Shown here piece after piece: positions 1 to 5,872 of a stretch of 6,878 nt of DNA. A model generated the notes under the pieces. That model worked only from the letters and a program-made list of their open reading frames with translations. It ran no database searches and was not told where the DNA came from. The stretch covers positions 1 to 6,878 of the forward strand of contig DATDVD010000018.1 in the NCBI GenBank assembly GCA_035290065.1. The letters run 5' to 3'. Origin of the DNA: DATDVD01 sp035290065 (GTDB lineage Bacteria > Pseudomonadota > Gammaproteobacteria > Coxiellales > Coxiellaceae). The translations under genes were made by a program, and so were the position numbers. Each line of letters begins with the position of its first letter. Positions within the stretch are counted from its first letter, which is position 1.

Positions 1-90
1 TCGATATCCTCGATATCCTCGATATCCTCGATATCCTCGATATCCTCGATGTCCTCGATATCCTCGATATCCTCGATGTCCTCGATATCC
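1..90. repeat. 9-bp tandem repeat, ten copies (TCGATATCC)
   Basis: Ten exact-length head-to-tail copies of TCGATATCC run from the window edge to base 90, so the array may be longer to the left. Eight units are identical. Units 6 (46-54) and 9 (73-81) read TCGATGTCC. Each unit joins two palindromes, TCGA and GATATC. No frame of the repeat contains a stop codon. On the minus strand one frame reads Asp-Ile-Glu repeatedly, and the A-to-G variants are synonymous in that frame. No start codon with a ribosome-binding site was found just upstream, so coding is unproven. It lies 15 bp from the double-hairpin element at 106-189. Confidence 0.95.
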
Positions 91-105
91 AACCTCTTAA
101 TTCTT

Positions 106-189
106 GTAGGGGCAGACCGTGGTCTGCCCGGGTACGCAGCACAAGGGTTATAGACAGGGACGGATGGGCAGACCACGGTCTGCCCCTAC
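106..189. repeat. Double-hairpin inverted repeat (REP/BIME- or MITE-like), copy 1
   Basis: The ends, 106-129 and 166-189, are perfect 24-bp inverted repeats that start with GTAGGGGC. Each end is itself a hairpin, with stem GGGCAGACC / GGTCTGCCC around GT or AC, so the element folds either as two local hairpins or as one long stem. The inverted symmetry continues imperfectly outward (CTTAAT at 95-100, ATTAAG at 193-198). The interior shares its left half with the copies at 4520 and 6176 but differs on the right. It lies about 60 bp downstream of the hydrolase stop codon. It also falls inside the region that the leftward promoter at 202-230 would transcribe. No target-site duplication was seen. 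Confidence 0.9.
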
Positions 190-201
190 AGGATTAAGCG
201 T

Positions 202-230
202 ATTATCAAGGGGGAATAAAAGGGTGTCAA
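202..230 (-). promoter_or_regulatory. Strong leftward sigma70-type promoter
   Basis: Read on the minus strand, TTGACA (225-230, perfect -35) is followed by a 17-bp spacer and GATAAT (202-207, five of six to the -10 consensus). The start point would be near base 195. Transcription runs left through the double-hairpin element and the 9-bp array and out of the window, so the gene served lies beyond the edge or the product is a non-coding RNA. The palindrome at 232-256 ends one base upstream of the -35, suggesting regulation. It sits in the intergenic space just after the hydrolase stop. Confidence 0.6.
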
Positions 231-231
231 G

Positions 232-256
232 CTAAATGAGAATCATTTTCATTTAG
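232..256. promoter_or_regulatory. Fur-box-like palindrome (candidate operator)
   Basis: This is a 25-bp inverted repeat with 12-bp arms around a central C. Eleven of the twelve pairs are complementary and the other is G opposite T. The core TGAGAATCATTTTCA matches the Fur 7-1-7 pattern TGATAAT-N-ATTATCA at 12 of 14 arm positions. It abuts the -35 box of the leftward promoter and overlaps the hydrolase stop codon (249-251). The match to the Fur consensus is seen in the sequence, while control by iron is inferred. Its centre would lie near -49 relative to the predicted start point, which also fits an activator site for another regulator. A stem this AT-rich without a loop is a poor terminator. 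Confidence 0.5.
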
Positions 257-932
257 AGGCTGCAAGGGACAGCTCAGCCACGAGAATTTCCTTCAACTCC
301 ATTAATTTCCCATGAAAGAAATGCCCCGTCTGCGGCATCGTGATTAATTTCACCGGCGCTTGTTTAGCCCACTCAAACACCGCCTGCGGATCAATCACCT
401 CATCGATTTCCCCCTGCACCACCAACCACGGACAATGCACGGGCGGCAGGGAGGCAAAATCATGGCGATCTACCGTCGGCGCAATACTCACCAATTGTTT
501 CGTGGGCCATTGTGTCGCAGCCCTCGCCGCAATAAACGTCCCAAACGAAAACCCGGCTAACCAAACATCACAGTCAGGCAATTCATGCTTTGCCCAGCGA
601 AGCACCGCTAGCGTATCAGCAATCTCCCCTACGGTATCCCCATACTGCCCTTCGCTTTTTCCTACGCCCCGGTAATTAAACCGCACAGTCGCCACCCCTA
701 GGGCATTAAAAGCTCGAGCTATCGTCGTAACCACTTTATTATACATAGTCCCTTCTTGAAGAGGATTAGGATGGCAAATAACAGCAACCAGGGGACGCAT
801 CGCTGTGGCTGGTCGCTGCGTCATCACTTCCAATTGACCGACAGCCCCTTGTATCAAGAATATTTTTTCCGCTACTTCAAAGGTGGATGGTGTTTGCATG
901 CATGTCTCAACTCGTTTTATACTGGTAATCAT
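249..932 (-). CDS. Alpha/beta hydrolase, COG2945-like
   Basis: This is a predicted cytosolic serine hydrolase of the small dienelactone-hydrolase-like group (COG2945 type); its substrate is unknown. Residue numbers are from the upstream ATG. The HPNPLQEGTMYN segment (54-65) is typical of the family oxyanion region. FNYRGVGKSEG (85-95) follows. The nucleophile elbow is GFSFG with Ser129, the acid is probably Asp177 in GEIDEV, and the catalytic His is His204 in TGHFFHG. The full triad is therefore present and the protein looks complete. The start is uncertain. The ATG at 932 has no visible ribosome-binding site. The ATG at 899 (residue 12, MQTPSTF) has a weak GAG six bases upstream and a TATAAA box at 916-921, and it fits the usual family length better. 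The gene is divergent from the secreted-protein gene, and its stop lies inside the Fur-like palindrome. No signal peptide is visible. Confidence 0.85.
   Translation of the reverse strand: MITSIKRVETCMQTPSTFEVAEKIFLIQGAVGQLEVMTQRPATAMRPLVAVICHPNPLQEGTMYNKVVTTIARAFNALGVATVRFNYRGVGKSEGQYGDTVGEIADTLAVLRWAKHELPDCDVWLAGFSFGTFIAARAATQWPTKQLVSIAPTVDRHDFASLPPVHCPWLVVQGEIDEVIDPQAVFEWAKQAPVKLITMPQTGHFFHGKLMELKEILVAELSLAASK
894..923 (+). promoter_or_regulatory. Possible promoter of the secreted-protein gene
   Basis: On the plus strand, TATACT (918-923, five of six to consensus) lies 28 bp upstream of the ATG at 951, which would give a leader of roughly 20 bases carrying the AAGGA site. The best -35 candidate, TTGCAT (894-899), has an 18-bp spacer and matches consensus at only its first three bases. 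The same TTTTATACT stretch contains TATAAA on the other strand, so the two divergent genes may use overlapping -10 boxes. The promoter lies inside the 5' end of the hydrolase gene. Confidence 0.35.
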
Positions 933-950
933 TTAAAAAGGATGAGCCCC

Positions 951-1421
951 ATGCTCAAAACCCTGTTTCTGTGGTTAATCAGTCTCAGTTTAACCCTACT
1001 TTCTCAAAGTGCTACTGCCCGAGATGATACAACGCTCAGGATAGAAATCCATAACCATACGCATCATCCATACGATTTAGCCATTTATGGAGAAGGCGAT
1101 TCGCATGATTATGATATTCACCATTCTTCGCCAAAAATTTTACCCCAACAGAAAAGTAAAATGCATATTCTCTATAAACCCAAACAAGATGAAGAATCTT
1201 TTTCGGTTCGCCACATGATGATTGTTTCAGAAAAAAATCACAGTTGTTCGGTGGAATACACCACCTTTTTTGAATACAAAACCTTATTTCATTTATTCAA
1301 TACGCATCGTATTAGCTCTAAAATTGACAGCGTAGTCAGCCATGGCTTGCACTGCCAAGCTGACATTAAAGGGTCTGATTTTCTAAAAGTGCAAGTGTTT
1401 GGCGCGGATGAAAAAGAATAA
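951..1421 (+). CDS. Small His-rich exported protein, function unknown
   Basis: The family is not recognised. The ATG at 951 is chosen because AAGGA sits at 938-942 with an 8-base spacer and because a clear signal peptide starts there: Lys3, a hydrophobic stretch LFLWLISLSLTLL, then SQSATA with probable cleavage after Ala23. The longer reading from 756 is only the shadow of the opposite-strand hydrolase. The product is 156 residues, about 133 after processing. The mature part has 14 histidines, clustered in IHNHTHH (34-39) and SHDYDIHH (51-58). It has two cysteines, Cys99 and Cys135, which could form a disulfide. It carries no lipobox and no further membrane segment, so a soluble periplasmic or secreted protein is expected. 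The alternating polar and hydrophobic pattern suggests beta structure. Metal binding is possible but inferred only from composition. It converges with the ABC ATPase gene with two bases between stops. Confidence 0.75.
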   Translation: MLKTLFLWLISLSLTLLSQSATARDDTTLRIEIHNHTHHPYDLAIYGEGDSHDYDIHHSSPKILPQQKSKMHILYKPKQDEESFSVRHMMIVSEKNHSCSVEYTTFFEYKTLFHLFNTHRISSKIDSVVSHGLHCQADIKGSDFLKVQVFGADEKE

Positions 1422-1423
1422 TA

Positions 1424-2725
1424 TTATTCAGGGTTTTCTAAGCTCAACATACCGGTATGAAAATCATACGCAAAAATTTCGGCGTAGCGGCCCCAAACGA
1501 TAGTACGTTTTAAGACTTCTTCAGCGGCTTGTTCGCTCAAATGCTCGCCCAATACTTTTAAAAATTGTTCTTCTGAAATGCTGTGCTCCGAAACAGCATC
1601 TAAGGTTTCACGAATATGACGAATTAAGGGAACGTATTTCATTAAGTGTGTGGCAAATAATTTTTTACGCTCTAAAATATCGGCGCGCGAAAACTGCCGA
1701 CCGCTTTGAGTAAGCTCAATATCCCCGCCCGATACATACGCAAATCGTAAAATTTCCAACGCTTCGGTAATGGGGAATAAATCATCCACATCTAAATGCA
1801 GCGCTTCTGCCATTTCAGGCAAATCGGCCGTACCGCCATATTCGGAGGAATCCAATGTTTCGACAAACCCTGTTAATTCAGAAATATCCACTTCGGGTAA
1901 GCGATACCCCATATCAATCGTTTTGTATTTAATGCGCGTTTCAAATTCAGCCTTCGGTTGTTCCGGCTGTGTCATCACCGTGTAAATTTGATCCACCAAT
2001 TTTCGAAAATGAGGATCTTGCGCATTACGCGGATGAGGCAAATCCACGCTAATTTCCGATTTCACAAAACCAGGATCGGTGGCAATCATTAAAATACGAT
2101 CGGCTAAAAAAGCGGCTTCTTCAATATTGTGGGTAACCATTAGAATGGTTTTAATGCCAATTTTTTTCGTGCGCCACATATCGAGCAAATCGTTTCGTAA
2201 GTTATCAGCTGTTAAAACATCGAGGGCTGAAAAGGGCTCATCCATCAATAACACTTCCGGATTTACCACCAAGGCTCGCGCAATACCCACCCGTTGTTGC
2301 ATTCCACCCGATAATTCTTTGGGATAAGCGGATTCAAATCCGTCTAACCCTACCGTATCAATCGCTTCTAACGCGCGTTTACGTCGCTCTTCACGCTCCA
2401 CACCTTGTGCCTCTAATCCTAATTCCACATTTGCCAACACCGTAAGCCACGGCAATAATGCAAAATGCTGAAAAACCATGGTCAATCCATTCACTGGTTC
2501 TACAATAGGTTCTCCGTGGTAGAGCACTTCGCCGGCGGTGGGTTCTACCAAACCCGCAATAATGCGCAATAAGGTGGATTTTCCCGAACCGGATTTTCCC
2601 AATAACACCACAATTTCATTGTCATGCAAATTGAAATTCACATCGTTCAACACCAATAATTCTTGGCGACGTCGTTTTTTAAACGATTTTTTTACATTTT
2701 TTATTTGAATAAGAGGGGTATTCAT
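1424..2725 (-). CDS. ABC importer ATPase with C-terminal AAA-associated domain
   Basis: This is the ATP-hydrolysing subunit of a NitT/TauT-type importer (nitrate, sulfonate, taurine and related anions; COG1116-like), acting on the cytoplasmic face of the inner membrane with the permease encoded just upstream. All ABC motifs are intact: Walker A GKSGSGKST (43-51), Q-loop Gln86, signature LSGGMQ (138-143), Walker B LLMDEP (159-164) and switch His199. At 433 residues it is much longer than SsuB or TauB (about 250). The extra part, roughly 285-425, resembles the AAA-associated C-terminal domain (PF09821) and ends with a TIVWGRYAEIFAYD segment. That domain is probably regulatory, but its ligand is unknown. 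The start codon overlaps the permease stop by four bases (ATGA), so translation is probably coupled. The stop sits in a 14-bp palindrome shared with the opposite gene. The substrate is not inferable. Confidence 0.92.
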   Translation of the reverse strand: MNTPLIQIKNVKKSFKKRRRQELLVLNDVNFNLHDNEIVVLLGKSGSGKSTLLRIIAGLVEPTAGEVLYHGEPIVEPVNGLTMVFQHFALLPWLTVLANVELGLEAQGVEREERRKRALEAIDTVGLDGFESAYPKELSGGMQQRVGIARALVVNPEVLLMDEPFSALDVLTADNLRNDLLDMWRTKKIGIKTILMVTHNIEEAAFLADRILMIATDPGFVKSEISVDLPHPRNAQDPHFRKLVDQIYTVMTQPEQPKAEFETRIKYKTIDMGYRLPEVDISELTGFVETLDSSEYGGTADLPEMAEALHLDVDDLFPITEALEILRFAYVSGGDIELTQSGRQFSRADILERKKLFATHLMKYVPLIRHIRETLDAVSEHSISEEQFLKVLGEHLSEQAAEEVLKRTIVWGRYAEIFAYDFHTGMLSLENPE

Positions 2726-4467
2726 AATCGAAATCGTTCTTCTGCTAATTTATACAATGGCCGCCATACAAAGCGATTAATAACCAACACATACAGTGAC
2801 ATCACAATAATACCCAATGCCAATTGATGAAATTCTCCTTGATTAAACACCCGGGCAATATACGCACCTAAACCTGTCGCATGCAAGTGAACTTGTCCCC
2901 AATCCACGACTTCAGCCACAATACTCATATTCCACGCACCGCCTGCGGCTGTAATAGCTCCTGTAATATAATAAGGAAAAATACCCGGCAACGCTAATCG
3001 CTTCCACCACAACCAGCCTGTTACATTTAATGTGGAAGCCGCTTGTTTTAAGTTTTTAGGCAATGCCGTCGCCCCTGCAATCACATTAAATAAAATGTAC
3101 CACTGCGCGCCCAAAATCATCAAAGGAGAAGTCCAAATATTCACATTTAAATGATAGCGTACAATAAAAAAAGCTACGATGGGAAATAATAAGTTAGCTG
3201 GAAATGCTGCCAGAAACTGAATAATCGGCTGAATGGCTTGAGACCATTTGGGATGTAAACCAATCCATACGCCCACCGGTACCCACACCAAAGAACTGAG
3301 TGCAATTAATATCAACACACGAATAGCCGTAATCAGGCCTACATACAGGGTATAACGCACCTCATCCCACGTTACAAATTGCACGACAAATTTAAAAATA
3401 AGATAAACGGCTAATACCACGGCGGCCACGATAATAATATTCCACGCCACCATACTGAATTGATGCAAAAAAGAATTAATTTGGACAGCTAAACGTCGAC
3501 GATTTTTTCGGAAGAGGGGGAAATTAACCCAACGATCGCCTACGATTTTAAAAAATTGTCCCATACGAAGAAAAAAAGCCGTGCGTTGAAATAAATCCAA
3601 CATCCACGATTCTGACTCAATTTCTTGCATAGATTCTTGTGCCTGAAACTTTTCCACCCAAGCGACTAACGGGCGAAATAATAATTGATCATAAATCGCA
3701 ATCACAATAAACATGGTCACAATAACATGGGCAATAGCCGAGCCATTGGCTTCCAGCGTCGCCAAATGAATATAGGAGCCTAAGCCTGGCAATGTGATCG
3801 TGTGATTAGCAACGGAAATAGCTTCTGATGCGACTAAAAACACCCAACTCGCTGACATAGACATCATGGTATTCCACAAAAGCCCCGGCATTGCAAAGGG
3901 CACTTCTAATCGCCAAAATCGTTGCCACGCGGATAATTGAAAAATAGCCGCTGCTTCTTTTAAATCCTCCGGCACTGTTTTTAAACTTTGATAAAAACTT
4001 AAAGTAATATTCCACACTTGCGCGGTGAAAATAGCAAAAATTGCCGCGCATTCAGGCCCTAACAAATTTCCCGGGAAAAGGGCCATAAAGACCATGACTG
4101 AAATAGAGAGAAATCCTAACACCGGCACGGATTGCATCATATCAATCAACGGAATGATTAAACGCTCCGCTTGACGACTTTTAGCCGCTAACGTGCCCAC
4201 GATAAATGCAAACAATAACGCACAACCTAACGCAATAAACATGCGCAATACTGAACGCAAGGCATAATAAGGCAAATAACTGGCTTCCAAGGAAATGGGA
4301 AGGGATTGATCCATGTGATAACTGCTGCCCATGGAGTGCGCCGTCCACCCCAACACGACAATCACCCCCAACACCAACGCAAGCGCCACCATATCCCACG
4401 CATTAGGAATAGGCCAATCCCGCATTGTCACGAGAGAAAATGTATTATTATCGCGCCATGATTTCAT
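2722..4467 (-). CDS. ABC importer permease, two fused membrane domains
   Basis: This inner-membrane permease pairs with the ATPase just downstream. Its 581 residues hold two BPD_transp_1-type units in tandem, like the duplicated anion-transport permeases of COG4986, so one chain could supply both halves of the channel. About 12 hydrophobic segments are visible, for example 24-42, 76-95, 104-131, 245-265, 340-365, 376-403 and 548-566. EAA-type coupling loops appear at about 170-196 (EAAAIFQL...VPFAMPG) and 473-498 (KQAASTLN...LALPG). In both, the usual Gly after EAA is replaced. A charged cytoplasmic linker (270-335) joins the halves. The ATG at 4467 lacks a ribosome-binding site and lies six bases after a TATAAT box, so the mRNA may be leaderless. 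Met15 (4425) is an alternative start, also without a clear site. No substrate-binding protein gene is adjacent in the window. Confidence 0.9.
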   Translation of the reverse strand: MKSWRDNNTFSLVTMRDWPIPNAWDMVALALVLGVIVVLGWTAHSMGSSYHMDQSLPISLEASYLPYYALRSVLRMFIALGCALLFAFIVGTLAAKSRQAERLIIPLIDMMQSVPVLGFLSISVMVFMALFPGNLLGPECAAIFAIFTAQVWNITLSFYQSLKTVPEDLKEAAAIFQLSAWQRFWRLEVPFAMPGLLWNTMMSMSASWVFLVASEAISVANHTITLPGLGSYIHLATLEANGSAIAHVIVTMFIVIAIYDQLLFRPLVAWVEKFQAQESMQEIESESWMLDLFQRTAFFLRMGQFFKIVGDRWVNFPLFRKNRRRLAVQINSFLHQFSMVAWNIIIVAAVVLAVYLIFKFVVQFVTWDEVRYTLYVGLITAIRVLILIALSSLVWVPVGVWIGLHPKWSQAIQPIIQFLAAFPANLLFPIVAFFIVRYHLNVNIWTSPLMILGAQWYILFNVIAGATALPKNLKQAASTLNVTGWLWWKRLALPGIFPYYITGAITAAGGAWNMSIVAEVVDWGQVHLHATGLGAYIARVFNQGEFHQLALGIIVMSLYVLVINRFVWRPLYKLAEERFRL

Positions 4468-4473
4468 AAAATG

Positions 4474-4502
4474 ATTATATAGGACGGGGAATGAGGTGTC
4501 AT
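4474..4502 (-). promoter_or_regulatory. Promoter of the ABC importer operon
   Basis: On the minus strand ATGACA (4497-4502, five of six to the -35 consensus), a 17-bp spacer and a perfect TATAAT (4474-4479) form a near-ideal sigma70 promoter. The expected start point, about seven bases past the -10 box, coincides with the A of the permease ATG at 4467. It lies between the double-hairpin element at 4520-4598 and the permease gene, so the element separates it from engB transcription. Confidence 0.7.
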
Positions 4503-4519
4503 TCGAAGACAGAATAACC

Positions 4520-4598
4520 GTAGGGGCAGACCGTGGTCTGCCCGAGAACGCCGCACAAGATTTAAATATCGCACGGGCAGAGCACGCTCTGCCCCTAC
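4520..4598. repeat. Double-hairpin inverted repeat, copy 2
   Basis: This is a 79-bp relative of the elements at 106 and 6176. The left end (4520-4543) has stem GGGCAGACC / GGTCTGCCC. The right end (4575-4598) has GGGCAGAGC / GCTCTGCCC. The two ends differ by one C-G to G-C pair swap, so each local hairpin stays perfect while the end-to-end pairing gains two mismatches. The interior carries GCACAAG and the palindrome ATTTAAAT. The right end is four bases past the engB stop codon, so the engB mRNA would end in or run through it. Only a short, weak T-rich stretch follows, so it is not a textbook terminator. Confidence 0.92.
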
Positions 4599-4602
4599 GA
4601 TT

Positions 4603-5235
4603 TTAGGAGATTAAGTGAGATTTTTTTTCAGGGAGGGTAAGCAACCAGTGTTTTAATTGGGCCTGAAACTCATCCACACCCACTCGTTCTAGCGAAGAAA
4701 AAAGTTGTAAAGTAATCTCTCCACCCATTTTTTCCACATGCGCTTGAATCTCTCGCAGGGTTTTTAATGCCTGCATTCGGCTTAATTTATCGGCTTTGGT
4801 GAGCAAAATATGCAGAGGAATATGGCACTCAATCGTCCATTCGATCAATTGATAATCTAATTCTTTTAAGGGATGGCGAATATCCATCACCAACACTAAT
4901 CCCCGTAAACTACCACGTTTTTGTAGATATTCTTCTATATTAGCATGCCAACGTTCCCGCACGGGACGTGGCACTTTGGCATACCCATAGCCTGGCAAAT
5001 CCACTAATCGATACTTAGAACCCAAACTAAAAATATTGATGGCTTGCGTGCGCCCCGGTGTATTACTCACCCGCGCCAAGCCTTTATTGCCTGTCAACGT
5101 ATTTAAAGCACTCGATTTACCGGCATTGGAATACCCAATAAAGGCTACTTCTGCCCCTATATCCGGCGGCAATTGCTCTAGTGCCACAGCACTTAAAACG
5201 TACTCCGCCTTTTGATAGTCAATGGTTTTTACCAT
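4603..5235 (-). CDS. engB: Ribosome biogenesis GTP-binding protein EngB/YihA/YsxC
   Basis: This is a GTPase needed for assembly of the large ribosomal subunit in bacteria where it has been studied; it acts in the cytoplasm. The G motifs are in order and complete: P-loop GYSNAGKS (34-41), NTPGRTQ (58-64), DLPGYGYAKV (79-88), TKAD (146-149) and a G5-like FSSLERVG (179-186). The length of 210 residues equals that of E. coli YihA, and the N-terminus aligns without extension, supporting the ATG at 5235 although only a weak GAG lies upstream. The P-loop begins GYSNAGKS where most homologues have GRSNAGKS, a small change outside the catalytic Lys-Ser. It lies 56 bp after the methyltransferase-like gene but has its own promoter-like sequence at 5267-5295, so it can be transcribed independently. 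Confidence 0.97.
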   Translation of the reverse strand: MVKTIDYQKAEYVLSAVALEQLPPDIGAEVAFIGYSNAGKSSALNTLTGNKGLARVSNTPGRTQAINIFSLGSKYRLVDLPGYGYAKVPRPVRERWHANIEEYLQKRGSLRGLVLVMDIRHPLKELDYQLIEWTIECHIPLHILLTKADKLSRMQALKTLREIQAHVEKMGGEITLQLFSSLERVGVDEFQAQLKHWLLTLPEKKSHLIS

Positions 5236-5266
5236 AGAAGAAGACTCATATTATTCAGGGGGATGA

Positions 5267-5295
5267 AGTATACACCCTTTCAAGAAAGCTGTCAT
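5267..5295 (-). promoter_or_regulatory. Promoter of engB
   Basis: On the minus strand ATGACA (5290-5295) and TATACT (5267-5272) are separated by exactly 17 bp. The -35 is identical to that of the ABC operon promoter and overlaps the stop codon of the methyltransferase-like gene (5292-5294). The expected start near 5260 gives a leader of about 25 bases for engB. Confidence 0.6.
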
Positions 5296-5864
5296 GAGAA
5301 GTGGTTGCGGCGAAAGCGCTTCCATTCTTTTTTCAGGTATTTTTCAGGAAAAAGGGCATCCGTTTTTTCCGCATAGGCTTGATAATCTTCGCCAAAATGC
5401 CCCAAAAGTTCTTTTTCTTCTTGTTGGACCCGCTGATCCGTCATAAAAATCAGGGGAGCTACTAACAACACCAACGCTATATAATTCCAAAACCCCACCC
5501 CTAACCCAATAGCCGTTAATAAAAGCCCTGCATAAGCCGGATGCCGAATTTTATCGTAAGGCGGCGTTACCAAAAGTTCATCCCGCTTACGATGATACCT
5601 CGTATACAGCGCCCATAGACGCAACCCAATCCCCCCCATCATAATGAGCATACCCAGCACACCCCCCACCCAAGCCCCCCGAATGGAAATTTGCCCAATA
5701 CTTGTATTGGAAAAGAACATCCCGAGAAAAATGGACACAAACACTATCACGTGCAGCCATTGAAGCTGAAACGTTTTGGGATAAGGCTCATGACGAAATT
5801 GCAGCAACGCTAATTCCAACACCCACCATAAAAAAATAAGGCCCAGTAGAATAATGCGAAACAT
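5292..5864 (-). CDS. Membrane methyltransferase-like protein, ICMT/PEMT type
   Basis: This is an integral membrane protein resembling the isoprenylcysteine carboxyl methyltransferase / phospholipid methyltransferase superfamily, which uses S-adenosylmethionine. Its actual substrate in bacteria is unknown. Four hydrophobic stretches are visible (about 3-21, 37-53, 64-86 and 113-142). The family signature appears as LLVTPPYDKIRHPAYAGLLL (97-116), with the essential-looking Arg-His-Pro and Tyr-Ala-Gly. The C-terminal cytoplasmic part has Glu149-Glu150 and GHFGEDYQAYAEKT (155-168), matching the usual EE..L...FG..Y..Y pattern. The Gly normally preceding Pro-Tyr is Pro here. The C-terminus is very basic. 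The start at 5864 is supported by AAGGA five to six bases upstream. The gene follows the 34-bp array, and no clear promoter was found. Confidence 0.82.
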   Translation of the reverse strand: MFRIILLGLIFLWWVLELALLQFRHEPYPKTFQLQWLHVIVFVSIFLGMFFSNTSIGQISIRGAWVGGVLGMLIMMGGIGLRLWALYTRYHRKRDELLVTPPYDKIRHPAYAGLLLTAIGLGVGFWNYIALVLLVAPLIFMTDQRVQQEEKELLGHFGEDYQAYAEKTDALFPEKYLKKEWKRFRRNHFS

Positions 5865-5872
5865 GTTTATCC

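Noticed and set aside
85..150. Small leftward coding region starting at a GTG near 142 and running into the 9-bp array
   Set aside because: There is no ribosome-binding site and no ATG, and the array is stop-free in every frame, so openness is not evidence.
756..950. N-terminal 65-residue extension of the secreted-protein reading frame
   Set aside because: It lies opposite the hydrolase gene, whose family motifs are clear. The AAGGA site and the signal peptide both place the real start at 951.
4520..4598. Element as an IS remnant with target-site duplication
   Set aside because: No matching direct repeats flank any of the three copies, and there is no transposase coding sequence inside.
1421..5260. 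The 13-base string ATATTATTCAGGG occurs at both 1421-1433 and 5248-5260
   Set aside because: A shared 13-mer is not surprising by chance in a window of this size and AT content, and the flanks do not match.
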